This document shows positions 1 through 7,432 of a stretch of 19,218 nt of DNA, one piece after another. The position numbers and the translations under genes were made by a program. Each line of letters starts with the position of its first letter. The first letter of the stretch is position 1. Under the pieces are notes generated by a model that worked only from the letters and a program-made list of their open reading frames with translations, did not search any database and had not been told where the DNA came from. The DNA is from JAISFI01 sp031552335. GTDB lineage: Bacteria > Bacteroidota > Bacteroidia > Bacteroidales > Azobacteroidaceae. The stretch is from contig JAVBMQ010000102.1 in assembly GCA_031552335.1 (NCBI GenBank), forward strand, positions 1 through 19,218, given 5' to 3'.

Positions 1-8
1 CATTGATT

Positions 9-44
9 AAAAAACGATTAGGGGATCGACCCCTAACCGTTTTT
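9..44 (-). terminator. Strong hairpin terminator beyond cas2, possibly bidirectional
   Basis: Two 15-base arms (10-24 and 30-44) pair with one mismatch position around a 5-base loop (25-29). The GC core is TTAGGGG/CCCCTAA. Read on the minus strand the stem ends in a run of six T (9-14), the form of a Rho-independent terminator for the cas operon about 100 bases after the cas2 stop. On the plus strand the stem ends in five T, so it could also stop transcription entering from the left. Confidence 0.6.
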
Positions 45-55
45 GACCAACAAAA

Positions 56-94
56 CTCAGGCTCAACATTACCCATTGAGAAAAACGAGCCGAG
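56..94. other. Imperfect stem-loop in the cas2 3' flank
   Basis: CTCAGGCTC (56-64) faces GAGCCGAG (87-94), giving a stem of eight pairs with one bulged base. A competing inner hairpin (CTCAA/TTGAG) lies within it. No repeat matching the tracrRNA anti-repeat is seen in 1-144, so this stretch is not itself a recognisable CRISPR repeat. It could be a structured 3' untranslated region, a leader-like segment, or an old mobile-element end. Confidence 0.25.
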
Positions 95-144
95 TATTTG
101 AATAAAATTTTAGCTGACACAGTTTAATTTACGCTACCAAACCC

Positions 145-507
145 TCAAAATAACTCCAATTGTTGCCACCCAGTTTGCTTTTCTTTCACACTTTTTCCGT
201 AAAATAATTCCATCATACCAAACTGTTTATCAGTAATACACAAGATACCAACATGCCCTTTGGCCGGAAGAAAGTTTTTTACCCTCTTGATATGAACATT
301 GGCATTTTCTACACTGGGACAATGCCGTAAATAAATCGAAAACTGAAACATGGTAAAACCGTCTTTGACCAATTTTTTCCGGAAATCACTATGGACTTTC
401 CGGTCGGTTTTTGTTTCAGTAGGCAGATCAAACAAAACCAAGACCCACATAACCCTGTATTGATTAAGCCGTGAAGACAGATTCATAATTCTTGTTTTAT
501 ATCTCAT
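145..507 (-). CDS. cas2: CRISPR-associated endonuclease Cas2 (type II)
   Basis: Cas2 is the small ferredoxin-fold partner of Cas1 in the spacer-integration complex, where a Cas2 dimer bridges two Cas1 dimers. The 120-residue length is usual. The diagnostic block RLNQYRVMWVLVLFDLPTET (about residues 13-32) holds the conserved beta1 strand and the Asp of the FDLP motif. The closing part, with GILCITDKQFG, is also typical of type II Cas2. The ATG at 507 gives a seven-residue extension before a second Met at 486 (MNLSSRLNQYR), and that second start is equally plausible. The gene starts 23 bases after the cas1 stop and is probably cotranscribed with cas1. It is the last gene of the cas operon, and a hairpin terminator follows about 100 bases later. 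Confidence 0.95.
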   Translation of the reverse strand: MRYKTRIMNLSSRLNQYRVMWVLVLFDLPTETKTDRKVHSDFRKKLVKDGFTMFQFSIYLRHCPSVENANVHIKRVKNFLPAKGHVGILCITDKQFGMMELFYGKSVKEKQTGWQQLELF

Positions 508-530
508 TCTTCACAGTTAAGGAATTGATT

Positions 531-1466
531 TTATGGGATTTCAGGATATTTTATTTTTCGTATACTTCCTTCAAAACATTGGTATAGTGAAGCAGATGTT
601 TGTCCGGCAGCAATCATCAGCGGACTCATTCGTCCTCCGATTTTGACATCCAGGTCGGGAATTCGCAATAATTGTCTTTTTATATCAGTGGTTAATTCTG
701 TAAAATCTACTCCGGAATCCACTATTTGAAAAACCAATTGATCTACAAATGGTCGATAGGGCTCCATGATATCATCGGCTAAACAATAAGCATTATATCG
801 ATTATGATGATGAATACCAAAGGTCGGTAATAATCCGCTTCCAACCAATGCCCGGGCAATGACAGCCCTGAGAATGGCATATCCGTAATTCAATAAATTG
901 TTAGGAGGAATTCCTTCCCGTTCACGAGTAAAATTGGTTATTTGAGGAAATGCTTCTCTCCAATAATAGGCAGCAGCACGCGCTTCAAAGTTGTCGGGAT
1001 CTCCACTTTTCACTTCATTGGCCCAGTGACTCATATTGCGGATATTACATCCTCTGAATCTTTGCAGGATAATAGCCTGATTGCTGATTTTAGCTTTGAT
1101 AGTTTGTTGCCAAAGTTGTTTTTTTAATGGTTCGGATGCTGAGATCTGGTCATTGAAACGTTCTCTTTGTGTAGTATTTCCGCAGAGAGGGAGCATCAAA
1201 CCTACAGGCATCCGGCTACTGTCACATGTGATTAACGCTGTATTGTTACCCAATAACTTTTCCATTAACCCATGGGTAAGGGTAATTTGTTTATTGTCTA
1301 ATATAACTACCCCTAAATCTTCTATAGGAAAGATTTTTTCACTTTCTTTCTTGAAAGAATCAGGCACAGTTGTGTTCGTTTCAACTTCCGGGAGTTTGAT
1401 GAGAAGTTGTTCGTTTCTTAAACTGAGGTAAGCTGGGTTACCGAAATAGAGTGTTTTTTTGATCAT
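531..1466 (-). CDS. cas1: CRISPR-associated endonuclease/integrase Cas1 (type II-C)
   Basis: Cas1 is the metal-dependent integrase that inserts new spacers into the CRISPR array, acting as Cas1-Cas2. The protein has 311 residues, close to type II Cas1 length. The N-terminal beta-sandwich starts MIKKTLYFGNPAYLSLRNEQ. The helical catalytic domain has the expected acidic and His residues: Glu about 161 in FEARAAAYYW, the His cluster at about 219-221 in FGIHHHNRYN, and Asp 231/232 in LADDIMEPYRPFVD. The ATG at 1466 begins the conserved N-terminus, so the start is well supported. It lies between a RhuM-family gene (71-base gap with two palindromes) and cas2 (23-base gap). No csn2 or cas4 is present, which with the Cas9 type indicates subtype II-C. 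Confidence 0.97.
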   Translation of the reverse strand: MIKKTLYFGNPAYLSLRNEQLLIKLPEVETNTTVPDSFKKESEKIFPIEDLGVVILDNKQITLTHGLMEKLLGNNTALITCDSSRMPVGLMLPLCGNTTQRERFNDQISASEPLKKQLWQQTIKAKISNQAIILQRFRGCNIRNMSHWANEVKSGDPDNFEARAAAYYWREAFPQITNFTREREGIPPNNLLNYGYAILRAVIARALVGSGLLPTFGIHHHNRYNAYCLADDIMEPYRPFVDQLVFQIVDSGVDFTELTTDIKRQLLRIPDLDVKIGGRMSPLMIAAGQTSASLYQCFEGSIRKIKYPEIP

Positions 1467-1481
1467 GGTAGCAAGAATTTT

Positions 1482-1517
1482 GAGATTAATCTCGGTTGTC
1501 GATAAATTATCGACAAC
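1482..1517. promoter_or_regulatory. Two adjacent palindromes between rhuM and cas1
   Basis: A 12-base perfect palindrome GAGATTAATCTC (1482-1493) is followed after one base by a 9-bp perfect hairpin, GTTGTCGAT (1495-1503) facing ATCGACAAC (1509-1517), with the loop AAATT. There is no T-run after either on the minus strand, so a terminator is unlikely. They sit 16-51 bases upstream of the cas1 ATG, where a protein operator or an mRNA processing or stability hairpin would act. No canonical TAnnTTTG promoter is seen in this gap. Confidence 0.4.
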
Positions 1518-1537
1518 ACGAAAACCATTTTATTTCA

Positions 1538-2527
1538 CTATTCTATATCTTTTATTCTTTTATCAAAATCAGAAATAATTTTTTGTGTCCGGTTGAATTC
1601 GTTATATTCAGATATTGCTTTTTTATTGGCTTGCAATTTGGAAATCGTACCCTTACCTTCCAACACTTTGTATTCATTAAAATTGAGAAAGCGATTAACA
1701 CTATCCGCCAATTGTTCCATTGTAAACGTATTTTGTCGTTCAACCAAACCTTCTATGTAATCAAAATACCCGGTAACTGTTCTTTCCAATTTTTTGATTT
1801 CTTCTTCCTGCAAATAGTTTTTGGCGACAATAACATCTGTTTTTAGAATTCTTCCCTCCGGAGCATTCTTCCATGTTGTTAATCCCATGTTCTCTATCGA
1901 CTTATCAGCTTTTTGATAAACTATCTCTGCTGCAGTTTTTCCGGTAATGGCATAATGAAACTTATTCTGCACCATGGCGTAAAAATTCTTTGTTATTTCA
2001 GAATTTCTGTCATAATCGATGCTACATTCGGCAAAAATATCGGTAATTTGTTGATAAATTCTCCGTTCGCTTGCCCGAATGGAACGAATGCGCAGCAATA
2101 ATTCCTTAAAATAATCTTTGCCGAATAGAGTCTGTCCTTGTTTCAGTCGATTATCATCCAGCACAAATCCTTTGATGATGTATTCTTTTAATATTTGTGT
2201 CGCCCAAATACGGAACTGAGTAGCTTTAGAGGAATTGACTCGATAGCCGACGGAGATGATGGCATCGAGGTTGTAAAAATTTGTATTATAATTTTTGCCA
2301 TCAGATGCAGTTATTCGAATTTTTCGAATAACTGAATTTTCTTGCAATTCATATGATTTGAATACTTCTTTTAAATGATAGTTGATGGTATTCACTTCTA
2401 CCCCGAACAATTCTGCCATAGATTTTTGAGTGAGCCAAACGGTTTCGGCGTTGAGATATACGTCCACTCGAACATCGCCGTTGGGAGTAGTGTAAAGAAT
2501 AATATTATTGTTAGATTCCGGATTCAT
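1538..2527 (-). CDS. RhuM-family protein inside the cas operon
   Basis: The sequence matches the RhuM virulence-protein family (Pfam Virulence_RhuM), named after a Salmonella pathogenicity-island gene whose biochemical role is not established. The hallmarks are an N-terminal segment with VWLTQKSMAELFGVEVNTIN (about residues 30-49), which reads like a helix-turn-helix, then the family block of NLDAIISVGYRVNSSKATQFR and ATQILKEYIIKGFVLDD. A helical C-terminal part contains TGKTAAEIV. The 329 residues fit a full-length family member. RhuM genes are often found in mobile islands and near restriction-modification genes. Here one lies between cas9 and cas1-cas2 on the same strand, starting 24 bases after the T-rich hairpin of a tracrRNA-like element. 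The start is preceded by an A-rich leader, as usual in Bacteroidota. A role in CRISPR immunity is unproven; a passenger toxin-like or regulatory gene is also possible. Confidence 0.85.
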   Translation of the reverse strand: MNPESNNNIILYTTPNGDVRVDVYLNAETVWLTQKSMAELFGVEVNTINYHLKEVFKSYELQENSVIRKIRITASDGKNYNTNFYNLDAIISVGYRVNSSKATQFRIWATQILKEYIIKGFVLDDNRLKQGQTLFGKDYFKELLLRIRSIRASERRIYQQITDIFAECSIDYDRNSEITKNFYAMVQNKFHYAITGKTAAEIVYQKADKSIENMGLTTWKNAPEGRILKTDVIVAKNYLQEEEIKKLERTVTGYFDYIEGLVERQNTFTMEQLADSVNRFLNFNEYKVLEGKGTISKLQANKKAISEYNEFNRTQKIISDFDKRIKDIE

Positions 2528-2544
2528 TTTTTATGTTTTTTAAT

Positions 2545-2571
2545 TAATAAAGGCGAGGCGTTAACCCCGCC
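2545..2571 (-). terminator. Hairpin terminator between cas9 and rhuM
   Basis: On the minus strand GGCGGGG (2571-2565) pairs with CCTCGCC (2558-2552), including one G-U pair, around a 6-base loop. It is followed by the T-rich tail TTTATT. It is the end of the tracrRNA-like element and is also the first terminator after cas9. It finishes about 24 bases before the rhuM ATG, so rhuM-cas1-cas2 must depend on readthrough or on a promoter too weak to recognise. Confidence 0.6.
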
Positions 2572-2683
2572 TTAAAAGCTTCCGCTATGGAATAATCCGT
2601 ATTGTAATTTATTTATAATCAATAAATTACAGCACATCTTACAACTATAAAAACAGTAAATTTGTATTTTTAGCAGCAAAATG
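2545..2683 (-). ncRNA. Second tracrRNA-like element with built-in repeat mimic (possible natural single-guide RNA)
   Basis: On the minus strand, 2605-2565 aligns without gaps to the tracrRNA tail at 7451-7491, identical at 34 of 41 positions. The match comprises ACAATACGGATTATTCC (2605-2589), a 12-base variable part, and TTTAAGGCGGGG (2576-2565), followed by the same kind of terminal hairpin. Directly 5' lies an 11-bp perfect hairpin, TGTAATTTATT (2631-2621) pairing with AATAAATTACA (2613-2603) over a 7-base loop. Its 3' arm takes the place of the anti-repeat, so the 5' arm imitates a crRNA repeat, and the RNA could fold as a fused crRNA-tracrRNA. A TATATTTG -7-like box (2696-2689) could start a transcript near 2683 but lacks a clear -33; processing from the cas9 mRNA is the alternative. 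It could also be a decayed tracrRNA duplicate that now only terminates cas9 transcripts. Confidence 0.55.
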
Positions 2684-2720
2684 TACTGCAAATATATAAT
2701 TATTTATTGAATAATTCTTT

Positions 2721-5700
2721 TTACATCTTACAAAATCTTACTTTTCCTAATCTATCGACATTTAATTTCCAACAAACTGATTTTATTTGAGTCCCATTTA
2801 AATCATTTTGGCTTTTATTATTCGTTCCCATTTCATTTTTTAAAATCTCTTTTGCATATTGAACAGGAACAAAATGCCCTTCATTTCCAGTGCAACTGAC
2901 AAATTTGTAAATCCTTTTTACCTGCTCTTTTTTCAAATTCCCAAAATCTACTGTATGTGGATTTTCTTTTTCCTCTTCCGTAGGTACATAAACTAAATCG
3001 TTAGGAGAAAGCCAAAACAATAATTTGTACTCTTCTCCTTTTTCATCCATATATCGTTCCGAAACAGCAGGAAGTCCCTGTTTCTGATTTTCAATAACTA
3101 TATTTAGAGGAATAGTTTGATAGGTTCGTTTATTATTTTTATCTGAATAAATAGCGAAATACAAATTTGTTCCTTTAGCAGCTTCTACAAATTTATCTTT
3201 TTTATTACCTGTAATTCCTACTGAATATTTATTCCCTTTCGGCTCATAAACACGAACTTTACCAATCGGTTGATGAGGCTTTCCTCCATTCAATTCTTTG
3301 ATATTTTTGTTTAACTCTTCAATACCTTCAGGAGAGAATGCTAATTCCGGATGTTCCTTACCATCAGAAGAATTGTATTTTTCTAAGTGATTGATCAATA
3401 TCTTTTGGATACTTGTATCTGTGATATTACCTATTTTTTTAGAATGAAAGCTATCATCCAATTTTACGCGGGTTGCAACATTTTCATTATCAAAATAGTA
3501 GATTTCAACTTTGGAAATATCTTTTTCATTCCATCTATTGTTCCTGTCTTTAAAGAACTTAGATAGCATTTTTTTATCATAATTGTATTGATTTATCAGT
3601 TCTTTTATTTTTTCTTTTACTGATTTATCTACAATTGATTGCCAATTATCTAATGCAATGGATAGGGAAACTGTTTTTTTAAAACGGAGTTTTACTTGTC
3701 CAAAGACTGTTTCTTTATGTAAAGGTTTGCGGATTGCCCAATTGTTTCCTTTAGATTGTTTGGCCTTTCCTTTTTTAACCTGCCTATTCTCATCATTTAT
3801 CCATTTTTCATAACAATTGACGGTTTTATTAATGATACGCAGGTCTTGTTTAAAACTTACAACTGTTGTTAATAATTCATCCCGAACCTCTTGTGTAAAT
3901 GTTTCCCAGGGTTTCTTAAATACCCATTTATAGTTTTTTTCAGAACCGTCATTGTATTTTTTGTCACAGAGAATTCTCCTCAAATCTTCCCTCAATTTTT
4001 GTTTTTGTTCTTTTGTCCTTCCTTTCTCTAAGGCACTTTGGTTATTCAGAAAGTTTATAATATTACGAGTGGCACAAGCTATGATTACTGCATCAGCGGC
4101 ATGGTGGCGATGATCAATACGTTTTTTATTATATCCTTTCTGGCATTCTAATGGAACTGCAGGCAAAAATTTATTTGTATTGGGATTGATTTCTCCGAAT
4201 TTACCAGTATTCCCTGTAATTTCATTAAGTCGTTTAAATCGATCTTCGACAATATCATTCCAAACATCGTTCAAGCCCCAATTCTGCTTTAGAATAGATG
4301 TAATTTGTCCATTACTGCTTAATACATTTTTTGAAGTAGTATCATCATCATCTTTTTCTTCCCTAACAATTTTAGATAATAGGTTTTTTATTTCTTTACT
4401 AATATAGCGGGTATCATTCATTTGGCGTTCTATCATTTCTTCCGGAATATCTATTAATTCCAGTTTTTTCCGTTTAGAACGGTTTTGAGCATAATGCTCT
4501 TTTATGAATGTCTTATATTCATCCTCAGAAAAAACCCGGACTGTTTTTCTAAAGTTTAATATGACTTTTTCTGTTCCATGACTTTGAATAAATTCCAAAG
4601 CAAGCATATTTTCTTTCAGTTTATTCACTTCAGCTTCACAGATGACTTTATTACTGAAGGAATCATCAAAATAGCGACTTTGTGGAATAATATGCTCAAT
4701 TTCATACGCAGAAGTAAAAAGTTTATTTAACGGAATCAGATCTCCTGTGTATGGCGAACGATAACGTTGTTCGAGCCAAAGTTTATAACGAATGATATCA
4801 TTCTTTGACGGTTGAGCCATTTTACTTATTTTTTCAATATCTTCGGGTATTGGGGAATAAATAAATTCGTCTTTATCTTCATCGTATGCTTCTTCATTTG
4901 TGATAGCGTATTCTTCGTATATTTTCAAAAGTTCTTGTTGCATTGGAGAATAAGGCCGAACATTCTCAAAGTCTTTGTCATTTATCAATTCTGTCAGCAA
5001 TGCTTTGATACGTAAGTTTGTATTCTCATTTTCATTATTCCTTTGTGTAATGCTTCTGCGTTTATCTGCCGGATTTTTCATTTCACGCCCTAATTCCACA
5101 TGAATCTCATTGAAAAAATCTTCAACGCCATTTCCGTATGTTTCCCAGATATCATTTACGACTCTCAATGTTTCAGTTACAACTTGTTCAACGATTGGAT
5201 TACGAAGACTATGTTGTCTGAATTTCTTAAGAAAATCTTCCAGGTCTTTGGGCGTTTTCCATTTTTGCAAATCACTTTCTTCCGAATGGCGATCATAAAC
5301 AATATAGCAAGCTAACCAAAGAGGTAATCCTTTGAAATGAATAAGATCTGAAAGATTAATGGCTTTTTCACGGACACGATCTTGTATATTTTCATCACAT
5401 TCTCCGGTAATAATTTTATCTATGCGTTCTTTTGTTTGAGAATGAATACTCATTTCATTCCAATACTTTCCCATTCTCATCAGGGGTAATAATTTCTTAA
5501 TTGCTTTGGCAGAGTAACTGCCATATTCGTTTTTATAAGGAGGAAATTTCTTGAATTGTTCTACAAAACAATCATTCAGGTTATTATTCCCGGCAAATTT
5601 TTCCAATGCTTTTTCCAATTCGGTTTTATCGCTAATGGAATATAAAATATGCCAAAGGGCTTCTTCTTTTTCTTTTGTTAAAAAGTCCTCCGGATTTTCT

Positions 5701-7340
5701 ATACATTTTTCTAATCGGGAAACAATCTGACTTCGGGTTTCATTGCATGGATATTTTTTTTCTTTATCATCGATAAAATTCCATCGATAATTAGCAATTT
5801 TTGCTGTTAATTCCTTTCCTTTAAATCCTTTCGTTTCGAATAAATATTTTAGTAAAATGTCCTGTGTAATCTCTTTCCGTTTGTTTAAGAAATCGAAAAG
5901 GCTTACATAGTCGTTTTCATCCGTAAAAAATTGGGAAGTAACAGGATACTCATCATTATTTCTTTCAAAGATCTGGAGATTTCTTATCCACTGCCATAAC
6001 CTGAATTCCTGAAACAAAGGATGTGATTTGGCAATACATTTTACAGGATCCTTTTGAAAAACTCCATTTTTGTCTTTGTAAATTCGTTCCTCATAACGGC
6101 AATTACTAATCTGTGAAGTTTTACTTTTTAAAGGACGTTGATAAAAGATGATATCATTCAAAAATAAATGAACAAAATTTTTTTTTGTAATACTATTACG
6201 ATGTACTTCATTATATTCGTACAGTTCACTTATACAGTCGTAATAAAGATTTTTATTTTGTAGTTCTGCATGAAATTGTAGTTGTGTTTCAAGAATCTTT
6301 TTCAATTCATCTTTGTAAAATTTTCTCTCAATAACCCGGACTAATTGCCCATTAATTTTCTGAGTAGGATTTTCCAGTAATGTGTCATAAATATATTCTC
6401 CTACAGTTTTTCCGCTTTTATCAATTGTTTGTTCGGTTTTTGTTTTCACCAGTCCCCAATCGTTTTCACCTGGAGCTCTGAAGGATCGTTTTTCTTTTCC
6501 TTCTTTATCAGTTTTTATAGAACCATCATCATTCAAATCAGTTGTTACGATGAAATCTTTTGTTTTTTCTTTCCAGTCAAATAATGGAATCTTACTGGAA
6601 CGTCTGTATATCCAACCATTCTCAAGAATGATACTATACCACCTTTCTTCTTTCCCTTTTTGTGGATCGTCAACGGTTACATCCACTACTTTTAAAGAAT
6701 GAAATTCAACCAATTTATTGGGATTTTCTTCTTCCTCTTCTCCTCTTAATTGGTAATAACCGCGTTTTTGGTTGAAATTTAATAATAACCAGGCTAATTC
6801 TTCTTTTTCTATCTTTTGAGTTAATGCCTTTTTACGAAGGTAATAAATTGTCCAGTCATAAGGAATCTTTATCTCTTCTCCATTTGTTTTTATGTAAAAT
6901 AAAGATGGATTTCTCTCTTTGAATTCTTTTACCATTTCTTCAAAAGATTCCTTGAAGATAAACTCAAAATTGTTCTCAGAAATTTTTTTCCAAGGTAGTT
7001 TGGGTTCTGTCTCTTTAAAAAATTGTCCAACTTTTTTTCTGAAATCTATTTGATTTGCATAGTGTTCCGGCAAAAAGCCTAGGATATTTAATACCCGATG
7101 TAATCGTTCTCTTCTTAAAAGATGCCTTTCCCGTAGTCTTCTGACACTTCTGAAGTTTGTTCTTTCTGCAGTCTGAGAAATAGAAACTCCACTATCAAAC
7201 TTCCCCAGAATGTCTTGAGACATGGGGATGATCCGACTTCCTAAACCTATAATTTTACCTTCTCTGTTTTGTTCATCTTGTTCAATAAGCGCCCATCCAA
7301 TCGAGTTTGTACCTAAGTCCAGTCCTAATATCTTTTTCAT
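2721..7340 (-). CDS. cas9: Cas9 RNA-guided endonuclease (large type II-C, Bacteroidetes type)
   Basis: Cas9 binds crRNA:tracrRNA and cuts both strands of target DNA. All catalytic elements are visible. RuvC-I is ILGLDLGTNSIGWALIE with Asp8. An Arg-rich bridge helix lies at about 60-84 (RSVRRLRERHLLRRERLHR). RuvC-II is IHVELGREM with Glu749. The HNH domain has YEIEHIIPQS with His883 and a downstream SNKVICEAEVNKLKEN. RuvC-III is IDHRHHAADAVIIACAT with His1079/1080 and Asp1083. The remaining ~450 residues would carry the wedge and PAM-interacting region, which is too divergent to predict a PAM by eye. At 1539 residues it is long for II-C but normal for Bacteroidetes Cas9 proteins. No frameshift or catalytic loss is seen, so it should be active. 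The gene faces away from the tracrRNA gene at 7433, from which it is driven by a back-to-back promoter with a leader of only about 15 bases. rhuM, cas1 and cas2 follow on the same strand. Confidence 0.98.
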   Translation of the reverse strand: MKKILGLDLGTNSIGWALIEQDEQNREGKIIGLGSRIIPMSQDILGKFDSGVSISQTAERTNFRSVRRLRERHLLRRERLHRVLNILGFLPEHYANQIDFRKKVGQFFKETEPKLPWKKISENNFEFIFKESFEEMVKEFKERNPSLFYIKTNGEEIKIPYDWTIYYLRKKALTQKIEKEELAWLLLNFNQKRGYYQLRGEEEEENPNKLVEFHSLKVVDVTVDDPQKGKEERWYSIILENGWIYRRSSKIPLFDWKEKTKDFIVTTDLNDDGSIKTDKEGKEKRSFRAPGENDWGLVKTKTEQTIDKSGKTVGEYIYDTLLENPTQKINGQLVRVIERKFYKDELKKILETQLQFHAELQNKNLYYDCISELYEYNEVHRNSITKKNFVHLFLNDIIFYQRPLKSKTSQISNCRYEERIYKDKNGVFQKDPVKCIAKSHPLFQEFRLWQWIRNLQIFERNNDEYPVTSQFFTDENDYVSLFDFLNKRKEITQDILLKYLFETKGFKGKELTAKIANYRWNFIDDKEKKYPCNETRSQIVSRLEKCIENPEDFLTKEKEEALWHILYSISDKTELEKALEKFAGNNNLNDCFVEQFKKFPPYKNEYGSYSAKAIKKLLPLMRMGKYWNEMSIHSQTKERIDKIITGECDENIQDRVREKAINLSDLIHFKGLPLWLACYIVYDRHSEESDLQKWKTPKDLEDFLKKFRQHSLRNPIVEQVVTETLRVVNDIWETYGNGVEDFFNEIHVELGREMKNPADKRRSITQRNNENENTNLRIKALLTELINDKDFENVRPYSPMQQELLKIYEEYAITNEEAYDEDKDEFIYSPIPEDIEKISKMAQPSKNDIIRYKLWLEQRYRSPYTGDLIPLNKLFTSAYEIEHIIPQSRYFDDSFSNKVICEAEVNKLKENMLALEFIQSHGTEKVILNFRKTVRVFSEDEYKTFIKEHYAQNRSKRKKLELIDIPEEMIERQMNDTRYISKEIKNLLSKIVREEKDDDDTTSKNVLSSNGQITSILKQNWGLNDVWNDIVEDRFKRLNEITGNTGKFGEINPNTNKFLPAVPLECQKGYNKKRIDHRHHAADAVIIACATRNIINFLNNQSALEKGRTKEQKQKLREDLRRILCDKKYNDGSEKNYKWVFKKPWETFTQEVRDELLTTVVSFKQDLRIINKTVNCYEKWINDENRQVKKGKAKQSKGNNWAIRKPLHKETVFGQVKLRFKKTVSLSIALDNWQSIVDKSVKEKIKELINQYNYDKKMLSKFFKDRNNRWNEKDISKVEIYYFDNENVATRVKLDDSFHSKKIGNITDTSIQKILINHLEKYNSSDGKEHPELAFSPEGIEELNKNIKELNGGKPHQPIGKVRVYEPKGNKYSVGITGNKKDKFVEAAKGTNLYFAIYSDKNNKRTYQTIPLNIVIENQKQGLPAVSERYMDEKGEEYKLLFWLSPNDLVYVPTEEEKENPHTVDFGNLKKEQVKRIYKFVSCTGNEGHFVPVQYAKEILKNEMGTNNKSQNDLNGTQIKSVCWKLNVDRLGKVRFCKM

Positions 7341-7361
7341 AAGTAATTATTTAAGAGGCTA

Positions 7362-7395
7362 TAAAGTTAAATACAAAAAAAATAATTAACAAAAA
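7362..7395 (-). promoter_or_regulatory. Predicted cas9 promoter (Bacteroidetes -33/-7)
   Basis: On the minus strand a -33 element TTTTTG (7395-7390) is followed after 20 bases by TAACTTTA (7369-7362), matching the -7 consensus TAnnTTTG at all but the last base. The predicted start near 7355 leaves about 15 untranslated bases before the cas9 ATG. Its -33 element abuts that of the divergent tracrRNA promoter. Confidence 0.55.
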
Positions 7396-7427
7396 TTTTG
7401 CAATGTTTTTTTCTTTTCTTATTTTTG
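7396..7427 (+). promoter_or_regulatory. Predicted tracrRNA promoter (Bacteroidetes -33/-7)
   Basis: TTTTG (7396-7400), a 19-base spacer, then a perfect TAnnTTTG -7 box TATTTTTG (7420-7427). This predicts transcription from about 7433, just at the start of the anti-repeat. It supports the plus-strand orientation of the tracrRNA. Confidence 0.75.
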
Positions 7428-7432
7428 CATTT

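Noticed and set aside
1..144. CRISPR array or repeat at the left edge
   Set aside because: The only inverted structures are a terminator-like hairpin and a weak stem. Nothing matches the repeat predicted from the tracrRNA anti-repeat, and no unit recurs.
3841..3860. A 9-base match (CTTACAACT) between cas9 coding sequence and the putative guide upstream of the tracrRNA-like element
   Set aside because: It covers the middle of the guide and not the whole seed end, and a 9-base match is expected by chance in AT-rich DNA of this length.
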